A stretch of DNA of 64,000 bases from an uncultured Flavobacteriales bacterium. GTDB lineage: Bacteria; Bacteroidota; Bacteroidia; Flavobacteriales; Crocinitomicaceae. Below the pieces are notes generated by a model. The model made no database searches, was not told the origin of the DNA, and worked only from the letters and a program-made list of their open reading frames with translations. Location of the stretch: the NCBI GenBank assembly GCA_946482515.1, contig CAMLRS010000006.1, positions 124,001 through 188,000 on the forward strand, in the 5' to 3' direction. Both the position numbers and the translations under genes were made by a program. This document shows, piece by piece, positions 19,824-28,017 of this stretch; within the stretch, counting starts at the first letter, position 1, and the number at the start of each line of letters is the position of its first letter.

Positions 19824-20363
19824 TTAGTGGGACGAGCCCTTTAATTGATAGATATGTTGTGTGTTTCGTCCGTGTTCGTTGTAATCCAGTCCGTAGCCCA
19901 CCACAAAAGCGTCGGGAATGGAAAATCCGGTAAAATCCGGTTTGTTTTTCCCCTTGAACGCATCGGGTTTGAAGAGCAGCGAGGCGATCTTCAGGCTCGC
20001 CGGATGTTCTGCTGCCAGCAGCGTATGGATTTTATCCATGGTGATGCCGGTATCCACGATGTCTTCAATGATGACCACATGCTTTCCGCGGATGTCGGTT
20101 GTGAGACCGATTACTTCATCGACGCGACCGGTAGAATTCATGCCCTGGTAGCTGCTTACTTTGACAAACGTGATCTCGCAGGGAAGCGTGATGTGTTTCA
20201 TCAGGTCGGAAGCAAACATGAACGCACCGTTCAACACGGCAATGAACACGATTTCTTTCCCGTCGTAAGCTTCGTTCAGCTCGCGAGCCATATCAGCCAC
20301 CTTCGCCTGAATTTCTTCGTTGCGCAGGTAGATTTCGAATGTTTTGTCGTGGATCTGAAGCAC
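19824..20363 (-). CDS. hpt: Hypoxanthine phosphoribosyltransferase
   Basis: 179 aa type I phosphoribosyltransferase. The PRPP loop is VVIIEDIVDTGITM, and the conserved EITFVKVSSYQGMNSTG flexible-loop region and the DFTGFSIPDAFVVGYGLDYNE C-terminal region identify HPRT. It salvages hypoxanthine, and perhaps guanine, with PRPP. The start is GTG at 20363, followed by LQIHDKTFE; no ATG fits. A TACTTTTG box lies 19 bases upstream. First gene of the five-gene minus-strand operon. Confidence 0.96.
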   Translation of the reverse strand: MLQIHDKTFEIYLRNEEIQAKVADMARELNEAYDGKEIVFIAVLNGAFMFASDLMKHITLPCEITFVKVSSYQGMNSTGRVDEVIGLTTDIRGKHVVIIEDIVDTGITMDKIHTLLAAEHPASLKIASLLFKPDAFKGKNKPDFTGFSIPDAFVVGYGLDYNEHGRNTQHIYQLKGSSH

Positions 20364-20382
20364 CTTACGGGAAAATTTTGGC

Positions 20383-20390
20383 CAAAAGTA
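20383..20390 (-). promoter_or_regulatory. -7 box TACTTTTG for the hpt operon
   Basis: Perfect TAnnTTTG on the minus strand, 19 bases before the GTG of hpt. No TTG at -33. Confidence 0.5.
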
Positions 20391-20411
20391 CGGTTTTTCA
20401 CCCTAATTTCT

Positions 20412-20488
20412 AGGGAATAGGAAATGGTAAATAGGGAATAGGGGCGTTACAACTCCCCATTTCCTATTTCCTGATTTTCCTATTCCCT
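20412..20488. repeat. Quasi-palindromic spacer element
   Basis: AGGGAATAGGAAA (20412-20424) pairs with TTTCCTATTCCCT (20476-20488), and AGGAAATGG (20419-20427) also pairs with CCATTTCCT (20457-20465). The words gggaata and tattccc recur inside. It fills the divergent hpt/purK spacer. Confidence 0.85.
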
Positions 20489-20497
20489 TAAATCCCC

Positions 20498-20505
20498 TAA
20501 CTTTG
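20498..20505 (+). promoter_or_regulatory. -7 box TAACTTTG, 4 bases from purK ATG
   Basis: Perfect TAnnTTTG ending exactly 4 bases before the ATG, predicting a leaderless mRNA. No TTG at -33; the palindromic element lies there instead. Confidence 0.55.
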
Positions 20506-20509
20506 CGCC

Positions 20510-21655
20510 ATGAAAAAACAATGGAACGGCAGTGCTTTTCGGCTGGGAATGCTGGGTGGCGGACAACTCGGAAGAATGTTCATCCAGGAAGCGCTGAATT
20601 ACGATGTACACGTACACTGTATGGATCCCGATAAGGATGCACCATGTAAGAATATCGCCAGCAGCTTTACCGTTGGCAGCCTCACGGATTACGACCAGGT
20701 AATGGCATTCGGGAAGGACAAGGATATCCTGACGGTCGAAATCGAGAACGTGAGCGTTAAAGCGCTTTACGAGCTCGAGCAGCAGGGTGTTCACGTATTC
20801 CCGCAGCCAAGCGTGCTCGAAATCGTACAGGATAAAGGCTTGCAGAAGCAGTTTTATGCCGACAGCCAGATCCCGACAGCACCGTTCCGATTGATCGAAT
20901 CCGGTAAACAGCTGCTCAACGAATCGCTTTCGTTTCCATTCGTGCTGAAGCTCCGCAAGGGCGGTTACGATGGCAAAGGCGTGTTGATCATCCGTTCTGA
21001 AAAAGACCTCGAGCAGGCATTCGATGCGCCGTGCGTCGTAGAAGAAATGGTGCCCTTCACCAAAGAATTGTCGGTGATCGTGGCCCGCAACAGCAGCGGC
21101 GAAACGGCTGTTTATCCGACCGTCGAATGCGAATTCAGCCCGACGGCTAACCTCGTTGAATTTTTGTTTTCTCCGGCAGATGTTTCTTCGGAAATTGAAG
21201 CCGAAGCCACCCGTTTGGCCCTCAGTGTGATCGACCGATTAGGAATGGTAGGCTTGTTGGCCGTTGAATTGTTCCTGACGGCTTCCGGCGAGCTATTGGT
21301 CAACGAAATTGCACCGCGACCGCACAACAGCGGTCACCATACGATCGAATGTTCGATTACATCGCAGTTCGAACAGCACATGCGCAGCATCCTCAACGCA
21401 CCACTCGGACGTACCGAGCTCATTTCCCCGGGAGTGATGATCAACCTGCTCGGCGAACCCGGTCACGAAGGTCCGGCCAGCTATCAGGGTCTGAACGACG
21501 TCATGCAGCTCAAAGGCGTGAAAGTGCACCTTTATGGTAAGCAATTCACCAAGCCATTCCGCAAAATGGGCCACGTTACCATCTACGGCGATGCTCTCGA
21601 AACAGTTAAATCCATTGGACGTAAAGTAAGCCAGACGTTGAAAGTGGTCTCCTGA
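20510..21655 (+). CDS. purK: N5-carboxyaminoimidazole ribonucleotide synthase
   Basis: 381 aa ATP-grasp enzyme that carboxylates AIR in purine synthesis, normally working with PurE. Signatures: LGMLGGGQLGRMF at the N-terminus, FVLKLRKGGYDGKGV (ATP-grasp), VEEMVPFTKELSVIVARN, and NEIAPRPHNSGHHTIE near the active site. No purE is adjacent, so the partner must lie elsewhere. Its stop abuts the inverted-repeat element at 21657. Confidence 0.96.
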   Translation: MKKQWNGSAFRLGMLGGGQLGRMFIQEALNYDVHVHCMDPDKDAPCKNIASSFTVGSLTDYDQVMAFGKDKDILTVEIENVSVKALYELEQQGVHVFPQPSVLEIVQDKGLQKQFYADSQIPTAPFRLIESGKQLLNESLSFPFVLKLRKGGYDGKGVLIIRSEKDLEQAFDAPCVVEEMVPFTKELSVIVARNSSGETAVYPTVECEFSPTANLVEFLFSPADVSSEIEAEATRLALSVIDRLGMVGLLAVELFLTASGELLVNEIAPRPHNSGHHTIECSITSQFEQHMRSILNAPLGRTELISPGVMINLLGEPGHEGPASYQGLNDVMQLKGVKVHLYGKQFTKPFRKMGHVTIYGDALETVKSIGRKVSQTLKVVS

Positions 21656-21656
21656 A

Positions 21657-21866
21657 ATGCATAATTCAAAATTTAGAATTCAGAATTAGGGAGTGCGAAG
21701 ATTGTTTTGGCGGATTTGTCCGGACAACCTGAATCGAAAATCAAAGCTTTTAGCTCTTGCGATATTTGGTTTCATTGATTTAATACACAGAATTTTACTG
21801 TGAAACCCATGCCTGAATCCTATGCTGTTAGGTTTAATTATGCATTATGCATTTTGAATTGTGCAT
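21657..21866. repeat. Spacer element with 16-bp terminal inverted repeats
   Basis: ATGCATAATTCAAAAT (21657-21672) and ATTTTGAATTGTGCAT (21851-21866) pair at 15 of 16 positions. The left end also carries agaattcagaatt, shared with 26205-26215. The element fills the whole purK-to-sensor spacer and includes the sensor's only ATG. Confidence 0.85.
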
Positions 21867-24800
21867 TAAATCCTTATTTTGGCTTAAAACTGCAACCTTG
21901 TTCCGTCTGCGTAATCTGTTGATCTGTATTGGTTTTGCTGTTTCCTTTTCAGGGGCGGCCCAGCTTTATACGTTCGAGAATTACAACCACCGCGACGGGC
22001 TGATCACCGAATCGACCCTATCCTGTGCGCAGGACGGCAACGGCTATCTCTGGATCGGAACAGACGGCGGTGGCCTGATGCGTTTCGATGGCAGCGCTTT
22101 CTTCGAGGCCGGACCTTACGGTAAAAGCTTCCAGTATCACGTTTCATCCATTTATCCGGATACCGACGGAACGATCTATTTCACGTCCAGCTTCGATGGG
22201 CTCATGAAATACAAAAAGGGCAAGTACGAGCTGCTTTATCACGCTGAAATCCGCGATGGCTCGGTGAATTATACGACCATGATCGATTCGATGCTGGTCA
22301 TGGTAACCGATTACACCCTGAACATCATCAACCTGAAGGGGCAGCTGATTCGCAAATATCGGCCTAAATCCCTGCCATCGGAGAAATTTTCGGTTTACCA
22401 GCTGCTGAAAATCCCGCAAGGTGTGCTGCTGTTCACCAACAAGGGAAATTTCATGATCCGCAACAAGACCATTCGTCCGTTGGAATCGTGGGCCAAAATT
22501 GGAAAGTACCCTGCGTTCAAAGCGCGTTTTGCAACCTTTTCCCGGAACAAGCTCATTTTATACGATCCTACCGCGTCGTCGCAGGTGAACCTGGTGCTGG
22601 CAAAGAACGGCGACGTGTTTTCGAGCGAGCTGAAGCAAACGCCCTGGCAAACGGGCATTCCGGTCGATGATCCGGTGATGATGGCGACTGAGCGCTTGGG
22701 AGTTGCGTATCTGTATACCCGCAGCGGACAATTTTACCACCTCAACGGCACCCGTTTATCGCCCATCGTCAGGAATTATTCCGGCGGTATGATCACGGTG
22801 AGCAATATGTACATCGACCGGAACGGCGATTTGTGGCTGAGCAGTTATACCGGGATGTTCAAAATCTCGCGCGAGCCGTTCACCCGGGTCGATTTTGATC
22901 CGACCTACCACGATGCCGGTTTGAACATGGTGCACATCACCAAGAGCGGTCAGCTGCTGCTTTCCAGTAAAGCCAAAGGATTGCGTGTAGGGATACTCAA
23001 TGGACGGACGCCATTTGTGAGCTATCCACTGGTGGCAACTCATGTAAGCGAATCTGCTTTGGGGATTTTTGTGGCCACTCAAACGGGCATTTACCAATTC
23101 AACGGAACGGATTTTACACCGGTGGATTTTCCCTATCAGCAAGGGAAACCGATCACGTTGATCCATTGGGATGGCAGGTATTTCTGGTATTCGGCCAAAG
23201 GGGAAGGATTGGTGCGCTATGATCCGGTAAAACGGACTTCCAAACAGTACAGGGATCTGGAAGAAGAGTTTCCGGACTACTTCTACACGGCGGAAAACAA
23301 TTTCGATCGCTCGATGGTTTATTTTGGCTCGAACGGGGGTGTTTACGCCTACAATGCAGCCAAAGAATCGCTTACCCGCATCAACGAATTCCGGAACCTG
23401 GGCGCTTTCTCCGGGAGCTCAACCACCGACCGCTACGGCACCAGCTGGTTTACCGTCGATAAAGCGATTGTAGGAATTACCCAGCACGGCGATTACGTGA
23501 CCATAACAGATCCGCGGATTTTTCCGTCCACGCTGTTCTATACGCTGACATCCGATCACTACGGCAACCTGCTGGCGGGAACCAACAAAGGGATCAACGT
23601 GATCGAGGTGGACCGCAACGGACACGTCGTGAGGCATAAAAATTACAGCTACCGGGAAGGCTTCGGCGGTTACGAAACGAACATGAATGCGCAGTTCCAG
23701 CTGGGGAATTACAGCTATGTCGGGACGATAGAAGGCTTGTACCTGATCAACACCGAAGTACTGCTCGATTATCCCGTTCCGCCGGCGCCGATCATTTACA
23801 TGGGCCGAATGGGAACGAACGGCGAATTGATCACATCCGATGACAGCCCGTTCTTTACGTTCAAATGCGTGTTGCCGAAATCGAGTGGGATCATGTACTC
23901 GTACCGCATCATCGGTATCCACGACAAATGGTCGGATTTCAGTTTCCGGAACGAGCTGCGACTGCCCGAGCTGGCCAATGGCGAATACGTCCTGGAGGTG
24001 CGCGCTTCTTATGATGGCGTCAATATTTCCGAAGCATCAACCTATCCGATCAGCATCGATATACCAGTCTGGCGAACGAAGTGGTTCGTGGTACTGCTGA
24101 TTGTATTGCTCGGTGTGATCAACATCGCTTACCTCGAATGGTCGAAATCCTTCATCACCAGCAACATTTTCAAGACCAAGGATGTGGCGATCGATGCCAC
24201 CATGATCCCGCGCATCATCCTGTTCGGTTTCCTGGTCAATGCGGTAATGCTGGTCGTAGCTGATAGTGTGGAACCAGCGGTCTTTCAGACCACGAACATA
24301 AATGTGCTGTTCTCGAGCCTGCTGCTGATCCTCTTTGTATCCAGTCGTTATGCGGTCCGCGAAACGGGCAACAGCATGGCCACCATTATCCTGTTCTACC
24401 TGGCTTATTCCACGCTCATCGTGGAAGATTTCATCCTGTTGTACAGAACCAGTATTCACCCGTTCCCGATTTTTTCCATTGTGATGGCCACGAGCATCAT
24501 TCCGTTCATTGCCTCGCGCATCCGGATGGTGATCATTATTTCCATGCTGCAGCTCTTTGCATCGGCTACCATGCTGATCTGGATCGAAGAAACGCTCTAC
24601 AATGAAATCCTGTTCATCAGCGCCATTACGATCTCCGGCGGCTTATCCGTTATGGTAACTTACCTGCGCAATGACTCGCTGGAAAAGCTCATTTTCGTCA
24701 ACGGTGTGATCAACAAAGGCAATGTGATGGTTATTTCCTTCGACCAGAAAGGCATTATTACGTATTGCAGCGAGAACATCAGCGAATTCTTCAATACCGA

Positions 24801-26181
24801 TTTTACTTCCGTTGTGGGCAAGCCGTCGTCGGTGCTCAATCCACTCATTGTTACTTCCGAAATGCGACAGATGAGCCTGCGTGATGCTTTTGAAGACGGG
24901 CGCATCATTCTCATTCCGATGTATAACAAAGCAGGCAACGTGGTCTGGATCGAGTGGTCGTGTAAATACTTCAACGAATCGGTGCGCGTGATCATGGGGC
25001 AGGACATCACGGAAAAAGTGGTGCTTTCCAACAACTACGAGTCGTTGGTGGAAAACGCCCAGGATATGATCTTCAACACCGATATAGAAGGCAATTTCCT
25101 GTTCCTCAACGAGCGCTGTTTGCAGATGTTCGGCTACCGGAACGAATCGCTGATCGGCAAAAATTCCCTGACGCTTGTTGCGCCGGAACACCGCGAGCGC
25201 GTGCACCAGTTCTACGCTGATCAGTTCAAAAACCACATGCAGCACACCTACCTCGAATTCCCGATCAAGAGCAAAGAAGGTCGTATTTTTTGGGTAGGAC
25301 AGAACGTTTCGGCGGTTTACGAGCCGGGTTCCCGCAAACGCATTGCAGGATTTATCGCCCTGGCCCGCGATATTACCGAGAAGCGCGCCAATGAATTGCT
25401 TATCGAACAGCAGAACAAGGATATTACGGCCAGTATCAACTATGCCAAGCGCATTCAGTTCAACCTGCTGCCGGATCAGCACATCCTGCGCGAGCATTTC
25501 GATCAGTCATTTGTGCTGTTTAAGCCGAAAGATATTGTAAGCGGCGATTTTTACTGGATGCAGGAGCTCGATGACAAGCTGCTGCTGGTACTCGCCGATT
25601 GTACGGGACACGGCGTGCCGGGCGCTTTCATGACACTGCTCGGAATCAACCTGCTGAACCAGATCGTGCGCGAACGCGGCATTACCGAGCCGGATGCCAT
25701 TCTCAACCACCTGAACGCCGAGCTGATGGCCATCTTGCCACGCAGCGAAGGAACGATTATGTTCGACGGTATGGACGCTCTGATCGCGGTCTTCCACAAG
25801 GACGAATTGTGCTATGCCAGCAGCGGCGTTTCGTTCATTCATAACCGCGAAGGCGAGCTCATTCTGCACCGTCCGGAAAAACACCTGGGCCAGTCAACGA
25901 ACAGTGTGCCGCTCTACCGCAAGGAATGCATTCAGTTTGGCGAAAACGACGCGTTCTACCTGTTCACCGACGGCTACCAGAAACAATTCGGAAGTATCCG
26001 CAACAAGAAATTCAGTTACAAACGCATGCTGGAGCTCTTGGAAACCGTGAGCTTTGAATCGTTGCCACTACAGAAAAAATACTTCGAAAACGCTCATCGC
26101 AACTGGTCGGAAGGGCACGAACAAACGGACGATATCACCGTGATTGGCTTGCGTGGGCGATTGAATAAAGGGAGTGAGTGA
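21847..26181 (+). CDS. Membrane sensor: beta-propeller, 7 TM, PAS-PAS, SpoIIE phosphatase
   Basis: 1444 aa. After a signal peptide come two-component-type propeller repeats (LWIGTDGGGLMRFDG, LWLSSYTGMFKISR and others, about 45-650), a Y_Y_Y-like domain (about 665-745) and about seven membrane segments (746-935). Two PAS domains (about 950-1050 and 1064-1185) precede a PP2C/SpoIIE phosphatase (about 1220-1440; SGDFYWMQ, LADCTGHGVPGAFMT, TDDITVIGL) with its metal-binding Asp residues. It probably senses an external signal and dephosphorylates an anti-sigma-factor antagonist. No such partner is nearby. The ATG at 21847 lies in a repeat; a TTG at 21898 (FRLRNLLICIGFAVSF) gives a better signal peptide and may be the true start. 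Confidence 0.9.
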   Translation: MHFELCIKSLFWLKTATLFRLRNLLICIGFAVSFSGAAQLYTFENYNHRDGLITESTLSCAQDGNGYLWIGTDGGGLMRFDGSAFFEAGPYGKSFQYHVSSIYPDTDGTIYFTSSFDGLMKYKKGKYELLYHAEIRDGSVNYTTMIDSMLVMVTDYTLNIINLKGQLIRKYRPKSLPSEKFSVYQLLKIPQGVLLFTNKGNFMIRNKTIRPLESWAKIGKYPAFKARFATFSRNKLILYDPTASSQVNLVLAKNGDVFSSELKQTPWQTGIPVDDPVMMATERLGVAYLYTRSGQFYHLNGTRLSPIVRNYSGGMITVSNMYIDRNGDLWLSSYTGMFKISREPFTRVDFDPTYHDAGLNMVHITKSGQLLLSSKAKGLRVGILNGRTPFVSYPLVATHVSESALGIFVATQTGIYQFNGTDFTPVDFPYQQGKPITLIHWDGRYFWYSAKGEGLVRYDPVKRTSKQYRDLEEEFPDYFYTAENNFDRSMVYFGSNGGVYAYNAAKESLTRINEFRNLGAFSGSSTTDRYGTSWFTVDKAIVGITQHGDYVTITDPRIFPSTLFYTLTSDHYGNLLAGTNKGINVIEVDRNGHVVRHKNYSYREGFGGYETNMNAQFQLGNYSYVGTIEGLYLINTEVLLDYPVPPAPIIYMGRMGTNGELITSDDSPFFTFKCVLPKSSGIMYSYRIIGIHDKWSDFSFRNELRLPELANGEYVLEVRASYDGVNISEASTYPISIDIPVWRTKWFVVLLIVLLGVINIAYLEWSKSFITSNIFKTKDVAIDATMIPRIILFGFLVNAVMLVVADSVEPAVFQTTNINVLFSSLLLILFVSSRYAVRETGNSMATIILFYLAYSTLIVEDFILLYRTSIHPFPIFSIVMATSIIPFIASRIRMVIIISMLQLFASATMLIWIEETLYNEILFISAITISGGLSVMVTYLRNDSLEKLIFVNGVINKGNVMVISFDQKGIITYCSENISEFFNTDFTSVVGKPSSVLNPLIVTSEMRQMSLRDAFEDGRIILIPMYNKAGNVVWIEWSCKYFNESVRVIMGQDITEKVVLSNNYESLVENAQDMIFNTDIEGNFLFLNERCLQMFGYRNESLIGKNSLTLVAPEHRERVHQFYADQFKNHMQHTYLEFPIKSKEGRIFWVGQNVSAVYEPGSRKRIAGFIALARDITEKRANELLIEQQNKDITASINYAKRIQFNLLPDQHILREHFDQSFVLFKPKDIVSGDFYWMQELDDKLLLVLADCTGHGVPGAFMTLLGINLLNQIVRERGITEPDAILNHLNAELMAILPRSEGTIMFDGMDALIAVFHKDELCYASSGVSFIHNREGELILHRPEKHLGQSTNSVPLYRKECIQFGENDAFYLFTDGYQKQFGSIRNKKFSYKRMLELLETVSFESLPLQKKYFENAHRNWSEGHEQTDDITVIGLRGRLNKGSE

Positions 26182-26184
26182 ATT

Positions 26185-26280
26185 CATAATGCATAATGCA
26201 GAATTCAGAATTCGCGGAACAACAGAAAAAAAACTTTGCGCCCTTTGCGTCTTTGTCGAAGATCCGCCTTGGTGGGCGGT
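26185..26280. repeat. Repeat-rich spacer
   Basis: Words ataatgcataatgcagaattcagaattc at 26187-26215 belong to the same family as 21657 and 53984. They are followed by ctttgcgccctttgcgtctttg and a CCGCC/GGCGG hairpin at 26264-26279. No gene is visible here. Confidence 0.65.
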
Positions 26281-26290
26281 AAAATAAAGC

Positions 26291-27418
26291 CTAGGCTTCT
26301 GTCTTACGGACTAAATAGTAAACCGGAATGAACGAAGTCAGCGTACTGAGCAAGCTTACCAATCCGACGATCAGCAAACCGTCTGCTACCGTAAATTCAA
26401 TCGGGAAGGCCTCGCCGTTGGAATTGGGCATCTGGAGCACTTTTCCATACACCTGGATGAGGCAAACCGCCGTTCCGAGTACCAGTCCGACCACAATGCC
26501 CCTGGCTGCAATCAATAAGCCTTCGTAGAAGAAGATGCGGAAGACAAAATTCTGTCCGCCGCCGAAATGACTCATCGTGCGGATATTGTCCTTTTTCTCG
26601 ATGAACAGCATGGTCAGCGATGCGATGAGGTTGAACGCCGCCAGGATGAAAACGAACACCAGGATGATGATCACGATGCGCTTTTCCGACTGACTGGTTT
26701 TGAAGATCAATTCGTTTTTCTCAGCCGCCGTTTTCACCACGAATTTCGGCCCGACGAGCTCGCTGATGCGCTCCTTAACTTCCATCGGATCGGCGTCTTT
26801 TTGGATACCAATGTACAAAGCGGAAAGATCGTTGTTATAACCCAGCTGTTCGCGCGCAAACGTCAGCGGAACGAGCAGTTCCTGCATGTTCACCTCGCGG
26901 TTGTAGTTCATGCGGCTGCTGATGGCCAGCTGTGCGGTTTTGAACGGACTTTTTCGCTTGCTCACCGAAGCTTCGCGCAAAGGCGTATAAAGCTGGATTT
27001 CCTCCATGCCGCCCATTTGCGGAATGTAGCCGTCGAGCTTGTCGAGCAGCGTGGCGCCGATGATCCCGTTAGGCTGCCCGTTCGTTTCCAGGCTGGGGTA
27101 ACCATCTACAATATGATGTGTAATGTCGCAGGTTTCGAGGAAATTGCCGTCGATGCCCACCATGCGGGCGTTGACCCACTTTTTCTGGTTTTTCAGGATG
27201 ACAATTTCTTCCACCGCGCGGCTCACTCTCGCAACGCCTTCCACTTTCCGGATTTTTTCAAGTGAAATGGTGGGTTCGAGGAAGGTTTTTCCTTCAGCTG
27301 AACGGATCGTAATAGGGGCGTCGTAAGCGCTGTAGAGCCGTTCCACCATGCCTTCGATACCGTTGAATGCTGCGATCAGGATCACGAGTGCGGCGGTGGT
27401 AATGGCAATGCCGATCAC
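26291..27418 (-). CDS. LolE/FtsX-family ABC transporter permease, start unclear
   Basis: At least 375 aa. Four membrane segments: one near the N-terminus (IGIAITTAALVILIAAF), a large periplasmic MacB-like domain, and three at the C-terminus (IVIIILVFVFILAAFNLIASL, then two more). This is the FtsX-like permease plan of LolC/LolE-type lipoprotein transport or related exporters. The nearest usual start is GTG at 27418. Conserved family sequence (NVPFYIARRYLRHTRKQ) reads on upstream in frame to about 27505, and the frame stays open to about 27612 without ATG, GTG or TTG. The real start is probably ATT, ATA or ATC at 27503-27520, overlapping the end of rbfA. No ATPase gene is adjacent. Confidence 0.88.
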   Translation of the reverse strand: MIGIAITTAALVILIAAFNGIEGMVERLYSAYDAPITIRSAEGKTFLEPTISLEKIRKVEGVARVSRAVEEIVILKNQKKWVNARMVGIDGNFLETCDITHHIVDGYPSLETNGQPNGIIGATLLDKLDGYIPQMGGMEEIQLYTPLREASVSKRKSPFKTAQLAISSRMNYNREVNMQELLVPLTFAREQLGYNNDLSALYIGIQKDADPMEVKERISELVGPKFVVKTAAEKNELIFKTSQSEKRIVIIILVFVFILAAFNLIASLTMLFIEKKDNIRTMSHFGGGQNFVFRIFFYEGLLIAARGIVVGLVLGTAVCLIQVYGKVLQMPNSNGEAFPIEFTVADGLLIVGLVSLLSTLTSFIPVYYLVRKTEA

Positions 27419-27507
27419 CGAGATCCGCGTGATCAGGTGTACCAGGTTCCGCTGCTTCCGTGTGTGCCGTAAATACCGGCGCGCTATGTAAAACGGAACG
27501 TTGATGG

Positions 27508-27843
27508 CTATTTTTTCAATAAAGTGTTGATCTCTTCGGCGTAGTCGAGCGAGTCGTCGACGTAAAATACCAGCTCGGGAATGCGGTGCATATTTTTGAG
27601 TCGTTTGCCTACTTCACCACGGATTTTCCCGGCATTCTCGCGGATACTTTCCAGCACCTGTTTTTTATCCGGCCCCAGGAAAATACTGATGAATACCTTC
27701 GCCAATGAAAGATCCGGCGTAACGCGTACTACGGTCACGCTCACCATCGCTCCCAGGCAGATTTCGCGGGCATGACGCTGGAAATAAAGCGATAATTCTT
27801 CCTGGATGACACCTTCAACTCTGTTTTGTCTGATTGAACTCAT
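27508..27843 (-). CDS. rbfA: Ribosome-binding factor A
   Basis: 111 aa, a KH-like fold protein needed for late 30S maturation and processing of 16S rRNA. Family pattern: RVEGVIQEELSLYFQ at the N-terminus, VTVVRVTPDLSLAKVFISIF, GKRLKNMHRIPELVFYVDDSLDYAEEIN near the end. The -7 box TATCTTTG ends 4 bases before the ATG. The permease gene follows with an overlap. Confidence 0.95.
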   Translation of the reverse strand: MSSIRQNRVEGVIQEELSLYFQRHAREICLGAMVSVTVVRVTPDLSLAKVFISIFLGPDKKQVLESIRENAGKIRGEVGKRLKNMHRIPELVFYVDDSLDYAEEINTLLKK

Positions 27844-27847
27844 GGTG

Positions 27848-27855
27848 CAAAGATA
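27848..27855 (-). promoter_or_regulatory. -7 box TATCTTTG, 4 bases from rbfA ATG
   Basis: Perfect TAnnTTTG; 4-base gap to the ATG predicts a leaderless mRNA. No TTG at -33. Confidence 0.55.
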
Positions 27856-27856
27856 G

Positions 27857-28000
27857 TTTAAGAGTTGGAGAGTTGACGAGTTTCAGCGTTTCTGGGTTGG
27901 AGAGTTTTTGAGCTAGAGAGTTTTACATTCAAACAACCCTGACCGGAGACAGAGGACTGAACAACTCAGAAACTCATCAATTCAGAAACTCAATAACTAA
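27857..28000. repeat. Quasi-palindromic spacer element (gagtt/aactc words)
   Basis: Left side repeats gagttg and gagttt words (27862-27925); right side repeats their complement (caactcagaaactcatcaattcagaaactcaataact, 27964-28000). It occupies the whole divergent rbfA/ABC spacer and uses the same words as the array at 15189. Confidence 0.8.
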
Positions 28001-28003
28001 CCG

Positions 28004-28011
28004 TATCTTTG
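28004..28011 (+). promoter_or_regulatory. -7 box TATCTTTG, 6 bases from ATG
   Basis: Perfect TAnnTTTG ahead of the ABC exporter. The TTG inside it (28009) is in frame but is part of the box, so the ATG at 28018 is preferred. No TTG at -33. Confidence 0.55.
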
Positions 28012-28017
28012 TCCCGA

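Noticed and set aside
18785..19933. 382-codon plus-strand frame across obgE and adk
   Set aside because: It crosses two certain genes on the other strand and its composition is that of a shadow frame.
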